A stretch of DNA of 14,201 bases from GCA-2726865 sp050053595 (GTDB taxonomy: Archaea > Thermoproteota > Bathyarchaeia > TCS64). The translations under genes were made by a program, and so were the position numbers. The DNA is taken from contig JASFTK010000029.1 of NCBI GenBank assembly GCA_050053595.1, positions 1 to 14,201 on the forward strand, written 5' to 3'. Positions 1 through 6,239 of this stretch are shown here, piece by piece (position 1 is the stretch's first letter; every line of letters starts with the position of its first letter). The notes beneath the pieces are model-generated. The model made no database searches and had not been told where the DNA came from. It saw only the letters and a program-made list of their open reading frames with translations.

Positions 1-681
1 ATGAACGGCACCTACAACGTCCTGGAAGTGGCCAGAGAGTATGGTATGGTGAGGGTATTCTGCCCCAGCTCAATAGCGGCTTTCGGTCCTGAGACACCTC
101 AACACGACACCCCCCAGGAGACTGTTCTCAAGCCCCGGACCATGTATGGTTTGACAAAGGTGGCAGGGGAGCTCCTCTGCAACTACTACATTGAAAAGTT
201 CGGTCTTGACGTCAGGGGGGTAAGATATCCCGGGATAATCAGCAATAAGACCCTCCCTGGCGGGGGGACCACGGACTATGCTGTCGAGATATTCTACGAG
301 GCTATAAAGAATGGGAGGTACACCTGTTTCCTCGGAGCCGACTCCACGCTCCCAATGATGTACATGCCTGACTGCATCAAGGCGACCGTCGACCTGATGG
401 ACGCTGACCTATCGAGGCTTGAACACCACGCTGACTTCAACCTGTCCGCCATAAGTTTCTCCCCAGAGGAGCTGGCCGCTGAGATAAAGAAGCACATACC
501 GGGGTTCACCATAGAATATAAGCCGGATCAAAGACAGGCGATAGCGGACTCCTGGCCCAAGACTATAGATGATAGCGCCGCTAGGAGGGAGTGGGACTGG
601 GAGCCTGGTTACGACCTCGAAGCAATGACCGAGGATATGCTTGACACTCTGAAAGCAAGATATGACAAGGGAGAATTTTAA
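1..681 (+). CDS. tdh: L-threonine 3-dehydrogenase, NAD-dependent (C-terminal part, cut by window edge)
   Basis: Extended short-chain dehydrogenase (UDP-galactose epimerase-like) that oxidises L-threonine to 2-amino-3-oxobutyrate with NAD+, the first step of threonine breakdown to glycine; cytoplasmic. Visible residues: the NGTYNVLEVAREY helix, the PSSIAAFGP strand with the catalytic Ser/Thr region (residues 22-30), the YxxxK pair (Tyr49, Lys53, in MYGLTKVAGE), and the TDH-type substrate segment PGGGTTDYAVEIFYEAI with MMYMPDCIKA. The first ATG of the window is almost certainly an internal Met: the family is about 310-320 residues and the N-terminal Rossmann half with GxxGxxG is absent, so roughly 90 residues lie to the left. 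It ends in TAA, 75 nt before the next start. The alternative is another NAD-dependent epimerase, but the IAAFGPETP and GTTDYAVE segments favour TDH. Confidence 0.88.
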   Translation: MNGTYNVLEVAREYGMVRVFCPSSIAAFGPETPQHDTPQETVLKPRTMYGLTKVAGELLCNYYIEKFGLDVRGVRYPGIISNKTLPGGGTTDYAVEIFYEAIKNGRYTCFLGADSTLPMMYMPDCIKATVDLMDADLSRLEHHADFNLSAISFSPEELAAEIKKHIPGFTIEYKPDQRQAIADSWPKTIDDSAARREWDWEPGYDLEAMTEDMLDTLKARYDKGEF

Positions 682-725
682 ACCCTCATAATCTTAGATC
701 TTGAGCAATCTTCTAGGGTAAAATT

Positions 726-750
726 AATATTCAGAAATATTCTGAATATT
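726..750. promoter_or_regulatory. Perfect 25-bp palindrome overlapping the promoter of the winged-helix gene
   Basis: Arms AATATTCAGAA (726-736) and TTCTGAATATT (740-750) are exact reverse complements separated by ATA. The site ends 6 nt before the ATG at 757. The outer AATATT at 726-731 sits about 26-31 nt before that ATG, where an archaeal TATA box of a leaderless gene would be, and no Shine-Dalgarno sequence is visible. A protein bound here would block TBP and the transcription start. Autoregulation by the downstream winged-helix protein is the simplest reading (inference). Confidence 0.7.
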
Positions 751-756
751 CTTATA

Positions 757-1512
757 ATGTCTGAGCCCTCAGAACAAACATCAGGCCGGGTAAATCTGGA
801 TATGGATAAGCTTGACACTGTCTTTGAATCTGAGTTGAGGTCTCTCATGAGTAGGAACGCAAGGGAGATCTTCAGGGTCTTCATAGATCACCCAGATGTC
901 AGAGTTCTCACAACCCTCGATCTGCAGCAGAAGCTCAAGCCCAGACATATCCGCCTCAAGAAGAAGGAGATCAACGCATGGCTCAACAACCTCCAGGAGG
1001 CTGGGCTCATCTCCAAGGGAAGGGCGAGAGGTAAACCCACTACAATAGACTACTCAGGGAAATACACTTACGATCTATGGGGACTCAACCAAAGAGGTAG
1101 GGATTTAGTGAGGAAACTTGCGAACTTCCTGTCCCCCAAGACTAGTCTAGAAGGTGGGGAAAACGTTGGGGAAACCCGTGGTGCAGACATCTCCAGTGGA
1201 AAGATGGGTCTGTCTCATGATCCCGACTATCTCAAATTATCTATTCTGAGGGCGGTCTCTGAGAATCAGGGTGCTATTACTCTGGAATCAATCCGGGACA
1301 AGCTGGCTCCACCGCAATCGTTGTTGGAGGAGGAGGTCTTTATGAGCGAGGAACAGGGATATCTCAAGGTTGTGGAAACCAGATCAGGTAGCCTGAAGAC
1401 CAAGATATTAGGGCTGCTAGGTATACCCTATAATGATGAGAAGAGGTACGAGATCACAGAGTTGGGGAGAACTGTGGCTGAGAGATTACAGGGAGATCCA
1501 ACACCAGCTTAG
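757..1512 (+). CDS. Two-domain winged-helix DNA-binding protein (putative transcriptional regulator)
   Basis: A 251-residue soluble protein with no signal peptide or membrane segment. Residues about 35-125 look like a winged helix: helices around REIFRVFIDH and TTLDLQQKLK, a recognition-like helix KKEINAWLNNLQEAGLI, then a charged wing (KGRARGKPT) and a closing helix (NQRGRDLVRKLANFL). A loose Gly/Ser/Glu-rich linker follows at about 128-155. Residues about 157-245 give a second, similar fold (LKLSILRAVSEN, then YEITELGRTVAERL). I cannot assign it to a named regulator family; it resembles archaeal helix-turn-helix proteins of unknown target. The start ATG has no ribosome site but stands right after a perfect palindrome and TATA-like sequence, which fits a leaderless, self-regulated gene. 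Ends in TAG. A role in a replication or recombination accessory complex cannot be excluded. Confidence 0.72.
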   Translation: MSEPSEQTSGRVNLDMDKLDTVFESELRSLMSRNAREIFRVFIDHPDVRVLTTLDLQQKLKPRHIRLKKKEINAWLNNLQEAGLISKGRARGKPTTIDYSGKYTYDLWGLNQRGRDLVRKLANFLSPKTSLEGGENVGETRGADISSGKMGLSHDPDYLKLSILRAVSENQGAITLESIRDKLAPPQSLLEEEVFMSEEQGYLKVVETRSGSLKTKILGLLGIPYNDEKRYEITELGRTVAERLQGDPTPA

Positions 1513-1583
1513 CTGAGTCATCTTATTCTATTGTTTGATGAGGGAATCCCCACTTTTCCCGCTGAAAAGTAGTGTTTTTTATT

Positions 1584-1604
1584 ATGGACAATATTTTTGT
1601 CCAT
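1584..1604. repeat. Perfect dyad ATGGACAA / TTGTCCAT
   Basis: Eight-base arms at 1584-1591 and 1597-1604 with a 5-nt spacer (TATTT). The GGACA...TGTCC core recurs at 1747-1769 and, less perfectly, at 8296-8314, always between genes. It is either an operator for a regulator or a member of a dispersed repeat family. Confidence 0.6.
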
Positions 1605-1612
1605 CATTTCAG

Positions 1613-1637
1613 GAGGGTATTTTATCCTCGGATTTTT
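1613..1637 (+). terminator. Terminator-like hairpin and T-tract
   Basis: GAGGGTA (1613-1619) pairs with TATCCTC (1623-1629) apart from one G-U, and a T5 run follows at 1633-1637. A T6 tract at 1575-1580, about 60 nt after the stop of the winged-helix gene, is another possible U-tract terminator. In archaea U-tracts matter more than hairpins, so either could end that transcript. Confidence 0.3.
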
Positions 1638-1746
1638 AAGTGGGAATACACGTAAATACACACATAAAAAATCGTTCATATTTACACTTTCTTGATAAAT
1701 TAGGGGGGTGATCATTGAGGCCTTATAGTATATGTACCTTCGAACT

Positions 1747-1769
1747 TTTGGACACAAATCCTGTCCAAA
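1747..1769. repeat. Perfect dyad TTTGGACA / TGTCCAAA
   Basis: Eight-base arms at 1747-1754 and 1762-1769 with a 7-nt spacer. Shares the core with the dyad at 1584 but has other outer bases and a different spacer length, so it is not simply a copy of the same short stretch. It lies about 110 nt upstream of the TATA-like box of the radical SAM gene. Confidence 0.6.
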
Positions 1770-1879
1770 TGGTTTTTCTTACTTAAAGGGTTAGATCCCC
1801 CCCGGTTCAATATACTTTCCTTGCGATTGAGTTGGATTCCCTCTGGTAAGGATAACTTTGTTTAATAGAGTCAAACTAA

Positions 1880-1930
1880 TCTTAATATAAGGACGCTCGA
1901 GTTAAAGATGTATCTCATTACTGGTGGGAA
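1880..1930 (+). promoter_or_regulatory. Promoter and ribosome site of the radical SAM gene
   Basis: CTTAATATAA at 1881-1890 is a good TATA-like box, placing the transcript start near 1910-1915. GGTGGG at 1923-1928, 5 nt before the TTG at 1934, is an archaeal-type Shine-Dalgarno. No ATG or GTG is available in frame between the upstream in-frame stop (1883-1885) and the first domain, so this site decides the TTG start. Confidence 0.5.
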
Positions 1931-1933
1931 TTC

Positions 1934-3436
1934 TTGGGTAGTATTAAAAAAACTAAAAGCCTATGCCCTGAGTGTCTGCGTGTTTTAAGTGCATCAATTT
2001 TCGATAACGACGGGAAGGTGTATATGAGGAAGACCTGCCCAGAGCACGGGGAGTTTACGGAGCTCGTCTGGAGTGATTCAGATCAGTACAAGCGGGCAGC
2101 GAGGTTCGATTACCTAGGGACAAAGCTCGATAATACGCAGACTAAAGTGGATAAGGGTTGCCCGTACGACTGTGGTATCTGTCCTGATCATAAGTCTCAT
2201 ACCGTCCTCGCCATCATAGACGTCACCAACAGGTGCAACTTGAGGTGTCCCATCTGCTTCGCTCACGCTGGAGCAATGGGATATCTATACGAACCCTCTA
2301 AGGACGAGATCCGCTCAGCCCTCAAGAACCTGAGGTCTAACACCCCTATACCCCCTCCCGCAATCCAGTTCAGTGGGGGGGAACCGACGGTCAGGGATGA
2401 CCTCCCTGAGTTGGTGGATATGGCTATAGATCTGGGTTTCATCCACGTGGAGATCAACTCCAATGGTGTCAGGATGGCTGAGAGCATCGATTACTGCCGG
2501 GAGCTGAAGGACGTCGGCGTCAGCACCATATATCTTCAGTTCGACGGGGTCACCCCTGAGCCCTACAGATTTGCCCGAGGAGTCGACCTCCTGCCGATAA
2601 AGATGAAAGCCCTCAGGAATCTCAAGGAAGCTGGATTCAGAAGCATAGTATTGGTTCCAGTACTGGTCAAGGGTGTGAATGACGATCAGGTCGGAGATAT
2701 CATCCAGTTCGGTATGGATCATCATGAGATCGTGAGAGCGGTTAATTTCCAACCCGTCTCCTTCACGGGAAGGATCTCCAAGAAAGAACGGGATAATATG
2801 CGTATCACCATCCCAGATCTCATGAGACTTGTTGAGGAACAGACGAAGGGGTTGATTAAGGAATCGGATTGGTTCCCTGTGCCGACAGCAAACCCTTTCA
2901 CCAAGCTCATCGGGAGTCTGAAGGGTATGAAGTATGTAGACTTCAATGCCCACCCCCACTGCGGGATGGCTACATATCTCATCGTAGAGGAGGGAAAATC
3001 TAAACCCATCACGGACTATATGGATATCAACAAATTCATCGATTCTGTAGTGGCCATGAACCAGACAATTGAGAAGGGTCACAAGACCAGAGCCAAGATA
3101 GAGATGGCCACAAACGCCGTCAGGAACATCGATCTAGGTCTATTCAGAAAATACATCATACCGATCATCCGGTCCGGGGATTATAAGAGTCTCAGCGAAC
3201 TCCACCACAAGATGATCATGGTAGGCGCTATGCATTTCATGGACCCATACAATTTTGACATGGAGCGTTCTTCAAGGTGTGTGATCCACTATGCTATCCC
3301 TGATGGCAGGATCATACCCTTTTGCACCATGAACACCCTCCACCGCCCGTCTGTCGAGGAAGAGTTCGCCAAACCACTAGACCCCTCTGATTTAACCCCC
3401 ATGGCTGACATCAAGGCTATCTTGGAGGACAAGTGA
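1934..3436 (+). CDS. tes: Tetraether lipid synthase-like radical SAM enzyme (Tes / MJ0619 family)
   Basis: A 500-residue radical SAM protein with the layout of Tes, the enzyme that joins two archaeol lipids tail to tail to make membrane-spanning GDGT tetraethers. Seen: an N-terminal metal-binding module with C11PEC14 and C35PEHGEF; a second cysteine set, C76, C80 and C83 (CPYDCGICPDH); the radical SAM motif CNLRCPIC (C101, C105, C108) after AIIDVTNR; the SAM-binding GGE at 148-150; then C343 (HPHCGMATY), C449 and C464 (IPFCTMNTLH), which can ligate further clusters. The many cysteines and the roughly 500-residue length match the family, which carries several [4Fe-4S] clusters plus a rubredoxin-like iron. 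Start is TTG with GGTGGG upstream. It has no gene partner in the window. Paralogues in this family exist with unproven roles (MJ0619 was once proposed to be a pterin methylase), so the substrate is inferred. Confidence 0.78.
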   Translation: MGSIKKTKSLCPECLRVLSASIFDNDGKVYMRKTCPEHGEFTELVWSDSDQYKRAARFDYLGTKLDNTQTKVDKGCPYDCGICPDHKSHTVLAIIDVTNRCNLRCPICFAHAGAMGYLYEPSKDEIRSALKNLRSNTPIPPPAIQFSGGEPTVRDDLPELVDMAIDLGFIHVEINSNGVRMAESIDYCRELKDVGVSTIYLQFDGVTPEPYRFARGVDLLPIKMKALRNLKEAGFRSIVLVPVLVKGVNDDQVGDIIQFGMDHHEIVRAVNFQPVSFTGRISKKERDNMRITIPDLMRLVEEQTKGLIKESDWFPVPTANPFTKLIGSLKGMKYVDFNAHPHCGMATYLIVEEGKSKPITDYMDINKFIDSVVAMNQTIEKGHKTRAKIEMATNAVRNIDLGLFRKYIIPIIRSGDYKSLSELHHKMIMVGAMHFMDPYNFDMERSSRCVIHYAIPDGRIIPFCTMNTLHRPSVEEEFAKPLDPSDLTPMADIKAILEDK

Positions 3437-3448
3437 GAGGAAGAAAAC

Positions 3449-3468
3449 CACGAGACCCAAGTTTCGTG
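3449..3468 (+). terminator. Stem-loop just after the radical SAM gene
   Basis: CACGAGAC (3449-3456) pairs with GTTTCGTG (3461-3468) over eight base pairs with one G-U and a CCAA loop, starting 13 nt after the stop codon. No U-tract follows directly, so it may protect the transcript end rather than stop the polymerase. Confidence 0.35.
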
Positions 3469-3639
3469 ATCTAAAACCTCTGTTTCTGCATACTTCAGGT
3501 GGTCCAGGGGAAAAATGTATACAGGGGTAGCAAAAATGATTGTTGACGATATATTTTAACCTCAAAAGGGGTAGTCTAAAAGCATGAGAAAATGAACTCC
3601 GAATCCAGCGGAGAATCGACTATCCCCTCAAAGCATATG

Positions 3640-3663
3640 AAAAAGCGCAATGAAGCAGAAAAA
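3640..3663 (-). terminator. U-tract terminator of the ECF S-component gene
   Basis: On the minus strand two T5 runs (from A5 at 3659-3663 and 3640-3644) lie 13-36 nt after the stop of the transporter gene. Such short U-runs are the usual archaeal stop signal. Confidence 0.4.
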
Positions 3664-3675
3664 GAATGGGATCTT

Positions 3676-4191
3676 CTAGAGTCTGAGCCGATCCTTCACG
3701 GCGATGGAGATGGGTATGCCGATCACCCCTGCTACGGCCATCTGAACAAAGTTGAAGGGCGCTTCGGCAAGGGCTGCCCCCAGCCCATACATGAAGACCT
3801 GGACAACGAAATACCCAAGGACCATAACCAAGGCTCCAAAGAACCAAGCGAATATAGTCTTACCTAAGGTCCTGTTCTGGGGATCTCCAGCAAGACTTCC
3901 GGCAATGTAACCTTCAGCTCCCTTGATGACGGTGGTGAAAATCACCCAGTTGTACCAACCCCCGAGAAGGTCTGCGAGGCCCGAACCAAGGCCACCAGCG
4001 AGGGCTCCAATGACGGGACCGAAGATGAGAGCGGTACTCATCACTATTGCATCGCCGAAGTTGAAATATCCAGAGGTCGCTGGGATGGGAAAAGTGAAGA
4101 TCATGGTAGCAACAGTAGCGAGAGCTCCCATGACACCTATCGCAGCGATCTCCCTCGAACCGAATCTGAGCCTCTCAACCATCTTGGACAC
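3676..4191 (-). CDS. ECF transporter S component (substrate-binding membrane protein)
   Basis: A 171-residue membrane protein with about six hydrophobic segments (near residues 13-33, 47-66, 67-80, 82-100, 113-135 and 145-166). The stretch GYFNFGDAIVMSTALIFGPV, then GALAGGLGSGLADLLGGW and VIKGAEGYIAGSLAG, is characteristic of small S components of energy-coupling factor importers (the riboflavin/hydroxymethylpyrimidine/pantothenate-like group). It would bind a vitamin or precursor and work with a shared EcfA/EcfT energising module, which is not in this window. Sequence does not look like BioY. The start is GTG at 4191 or ATG at 4182; a TATA-like box about 28 nt before the GTG favours a leaderless message starting there. 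Its promoter is enclosed by an unusually long inverted repeat, so uptake is probably strictly regulated. Ends in TAG. Substrate unknown. Confidence 0.82.
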   Translation of the reverse strand: MSKMVERLRFGSREIAAIGVMGALATVATMIFTFPIPATSGYFNFGDAIVMSTALIFGPVIGALAGGLGSGLADLLGGWYNWVIFTTVIKGAEGYIAGSLAGDPQNRTLGKTIFAWFFGALVMVLGYFVVQVFMYGLGAALAEAPFNFVQMAVAGVIGIPISIAVKDRLRL

Positions 4192-4192
4192 G

Positions 4193-4246
4193 ATATTATA
4201 GTTGTAACTAATGTATATAAAAATATTGTAGTTACAACTATAATAT
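4193..4246. promoter_or_regulatory. Operator enclosing the ECF promoter: 18-bp perfect inverted repeat, 18-nt centre
   Basis: Arm ATATTATAGTTGTAACTA (4193-4210) and its exact reverse complement at 4229-4246 flank an 18-nt centre (4211-4228). On the minus strand the centre holds TTTTTATATAC, a TATA-like box about 28 nt before the GTG at 4191. Each arm contains its own dyad, TAGTTnnAACTA (4199-4210 and 4229-4240), with centres 30 bp apart, close to three helical turns. This looks like two operator sites on one face of the DNA on both sides of the TATA box. TTGTAA...TTACAA recalls BirA-type biotin operators, but the S component does not look like a biotin one. Confidence 0.75.
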
Positions 4247-4262
4247 AATATGAGAGCCTACG

Positions 4263-4269
4263 AAAAAAA
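4263..4269 (-). terminator. U7 tract downstream of threonine synthase
   Basis: A7 on the plus strand gives T7 on the minus strand, about 90 nt after the thrC stop and just before the ECF operator. It would separate the threonine synthase message from the regulated transporter gene. Confidence 0.45.
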
Positions 4270-4356
4270 CAGACAGATATCTCCGAGGCTAGCGCACACC
4301 CGACATATGTCCCAATCCTGGGGGTACGTGTAGGATCATAGGTCTTAACCGATGGC

Positions 4357-5769
4357 TCAGAGGAGGACTTGGAGTTCATCGAGGGCCTCAAGGACCCTCC
4401 TACCCTTCTCAGTGACTCTCAGATACCTCCTCTTCCCCTCGACATGAGAGGTCAGCAGCCCCCGTCCCTCAAGGTCCGAGAGGTGCTGATAGACCGCGCC
4501 TAAAGTCATCTCCTTCCCCAGAGATTTCCAGATGGCATATCCATAACTCTCTTCCCGGGTTATCAGTCGGAGGATCCTCTCCTTGGTCGCTAACCTCCGG
4601 GTGAGCCCTGGAGATTTCCGCCTGTGGTTGAGGCTCTTGATGATGTCATTGGTCTTGAGGCCACTGCTCGTCACGATGCTAACAACGGAGTCCTGGGAGT
4701 CCAGAGTACCATCATTGAGTAAGACCGGGAGACAGGCAACCGATGCCGCACTTGCGGGCTCAGCGAATATCCCCTCATGTCTGGCTATTTCCTTCCCAAA
4801 CTCAACCATCGAATCGTCGGTAACCGTGACTGTCAGGCCCCCGGACTCCTTCAGGGCCTTGAGGGCAGCATCACCATAAAGCGGCTCAGTAACCCGTATT
4901 GCTGTGGCCACAGTCTCCCCAGGCCTGGGTTCAGAGAGCTCGTCCCTCTTTTCTTGGAATGCTGTTGCTATGGGGGAGCAACCCTCAGCCTGGACCCCGA
5001 TGAGGCGGGGTGTCTCGTCGATGGCTCCTGAGATCTCTAGCTCCTTGAAACCCTTCCAGATGGAGTGAAGGGTGACGCCACTCCCCATAGCCACCGCGAC
5101 CCAGTCAGGCACCCCGGCTTGCTCATTGATCTCGTACGCGATGGTCTTCATAGCTTCAACAGAGAGGGGATTCAGCTCGGTTGTCGCCTGATAGACACCG
5201 GTCTCCTCAGCAATCTCCAATGCCTTTTCAAGCGCCGCCTCTATTGCGCCCCCTGCCTCCTCAACGCGGGCGTCATAGGCGATCATCTGAGCGAGCTTCC
5301 CCAGGTCAAGATTCTCAGGCACTATGAGCCTGCATGAGATATCCTCCTTGGCCGAATAGGCTGCGAGGGAAGCCCCGTGATTCCCGTTGGTAGCGCAGAC
5401 CAAAGAGTCGAAACCCTTCCCAACTGCATCTGAGACTATCAGGGCAGCAGAGCGGTCCTTGAAAGAGCTGGTGGGGTTCCTAGTCTCATCCTTCAGCGCC
5501 AGATTCCCGAAACCAATGTGCTCTCCAAGCCTCTCTGCCCTCCAATAAGGGGTCCCCCCCTCCCCCAGGCTCACGGGCTTCTCGACCCGGGGTATCACGG
5601 GACGGTACCGCCAGAAGGTCATAGGCCCTCTGAACTCTAAACCTCTGAGATATCCGGGGTCAAAGACGTACTCGTAATAACCCCCGCACTCGGGGCACTG
5701 ATAGCCGAGTGCACCTTCCTGGGCCTCCACACTGCAACGGCTGCATCCCAAGGTGTACTGAGGTCTCAT
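4357..5769 (-). CDS. thrC: Threonine synthase with C-terminal PadR-like winged-helix domain
   Basis: PLP enzyme that turns O-phosphohomoserine into threonine; cytoplasmic. Residues 1-35 form a small metal-ribbon (C9SRC12, C25PEC28) typical of archaeal ThrC. The fold-type II core covers about 60-380: PLP lysine K104 in NPTSSFKDRS, ATNGNHG at 126-132, the phosphate loop GSGVT (229-233), AEPASAA (336-342) and the closing TSSGLKTND (367-375). After that, residues about 387-470 are extra: LATKERILRLITREESYGYAIWKSL, a recognition-like helix LGAVYQHLSDLEGRGLL, a wing SHVEGKRRYLRVTEKGRRVLE. This matches a PadR/MarR-type winged helix and suggests that the enzyme binds DNA, perhaps its own promoter or that of the divergent OB-fold gene (inference). 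ATG start with GGGGAG about 12 nt upstream. A terminal oligomerisation role is the alternative. Confidence 0.9.
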   Translation of the reverse strand: MRPQYTLGCSRCSVEAQEGALGYQCPECGGYYEYVFDPGYLRGLEFRGPMTFWRYRPVIPRVEKPVSLGEGGTPYWRAERLGEHIGFGNLALKDETRNPTSSFKDRSAALIVSDAVGKGFDSLVCATNGNHGASLAAYSAKEDISCRLIVPENLDLGKLAQMIAYDARVEEAGGAIEAALEKALEIAEETGVYQATTELNPLSVEAMKTIAYEINEQAGVPDWVAVAMGSGVTLHSIWKGFKELEISGAIDETPRLIGVQAEGCSPIATAFQEKRDELSEPRPGETVATAIRVTEPLYGDAALKALKESGGLTVTVTDDSMVEFGKEIARHEGIFAEPASAASVACLPVLLNDGTLDSQDSVVSIVTSSGLKTNDIIKSLNHRRKSPGLTRRLATKERILRLITREESYGYAIWKSLGKEMTLGAVYQHLSDLEGRGLLTSHVEGKRRYLRVTEKGRRVLEALDELQVLL

Positions 5770-5868
5770 CGGTTTATTACTCCCCTTGCGATAATGTTAA
5801 TCATTCGCTCCATGCACCAGTCTTTTATTCGGTCCCTCCCACCAGAACCCACTGGAGAGATACCTGAC
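5770..5868. promoter_or_regulatory. Divergent promoter region between threonine synthase and the OB-fold gene
   Basis: The box TCTTTTATTC (5821-5830) is TATA-like read either way. Rightward it places a start near 5850, with GGAGAG at 5854 before the ATG at 5869. Leftward it places a start near 5797 and a short leader with GGGGAG before the thrC ATG. Further A/T boxes exist at 5791-5803, so exact starts are uncertain. Confidence 0.35.
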
Positions 5869-6168
5869 ATGAGGTTGGCAGATCTACGCCCCGGGATGGA
5901 ACATATTGACCTCGTCGTGGAGCTGATAGAGCTCCGGGAGCCCAGGGAGGTAGAGACCAACTACGGGGTGACCCACACCCTTGTTGAGGGTACCGTAGAC
6001 GACGGCTCGGATCAGATGGGCTTTACCGTCTGGAACGAAAAGATTGAACTCCTTGAGGGTATCGAGGTCGGGGACAGATTGGCGCTGGAAGATTGCTTCA
6101 TAACATCCTTCAAAGGGGACCTTAGCGTAAATGTGGGGAGAGACTCAGACATTAAGAAGACTGGATGA
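5869..6168 (+). CDS. Small OB-fold nucleic-acid-binding protein (RPA/SOSS-B-like)
   Basis: A 99-residue single OB-fold of the type found in archaeal single-stranded DNA-binding and SOSS-B-like proteins. Seen: the opening MRLADLRPGMEHIDLVVELIEL (first strand), VEGTVDDGSDQMGFTVWNEKIELL (the DxxG...W strand pair) and the closing LEDCFITSFKGDLSVNVGR strand. The frame is open from an ATG at 5794, but the conserved domain starts at the ATG at 5869, and the TATA-like box at 5821-5830 would put the message start after 5794, so the shorter form is chosen. It probably binds ssDNA or RNA; a partner such as an RPA41-like subunit is not visible here. Ends in TGA, about 70 nt before the racemase-family gene, and may be cotranscribed with it. 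Confidence 0.75.
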   Translation: MRLADLRPGMEHIDLVVELIELREPREVETNYGVTHTLVEGTVDDGSDQMGFTVWNEKIELLEGIEVGDRLALEDCFITSFKGDLSVNVGRDSDIKKTG

Positions 6169-6239
6169 GAAACGCGGGCCTCCCCTCTGATCCCAGCCCA
6201 CGGCAACCCTTTTGAAACTCCTCCCTTCACGTGGTATTG

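Larger units (their letters stand above)
1513..1933. other. 421-bp AT-rich intergenic region with dyad repeats
   Basis: No convincing reading frame on either strand; the one long minus-strand frame has unlikely composition. It holds a T6 tract (1575-1580), a perfect dyad of the TTGTCCAT type (1584-1604), a hairpin with T-tract (1613-1637), a second dyad of the same core (1747-1769), and the promoter of the radical SAM gene near 1880-1890. It contrasts sharply in base composition with both flanking genes. Confidence 0.65.

Noticed and set aside
1518..1757. Minus-strand frame of 79 codons in the gap before the radical SAM gene
   Set aside because: AT-rich, overlaps both dyads and hairpins, and the translation has no known domain.
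1584..1769. The two dyads as the start of a CRISPR array
   Set aside because: Only two units, with different outer bases and spacers, no regular repeat-spacer period and no cas genes.
2315..3082. Long open frame (255 codons) antisense to the radical SAM gene
   Set aside because: It lies wholly inside a gene with clear motifs on the other strand; its translation has no recognisable domain and an odd Asp/His/Arg-rich composition typical of a shadow frame.
3592..3867. Plus-strand frame of 91 codons across the end of the transporter gene
   Set aside because: Most of it is antisense to the ECF S component and it has no domain; only the first 84 nt lie outside that gene.
4193..4246. Inverted repeat as the ends of a small mobile element or a terminator
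   Set aside because: The centre is only 18 nt and holds a TATA-like box at the right distance from a start codon; an operator explains it better.
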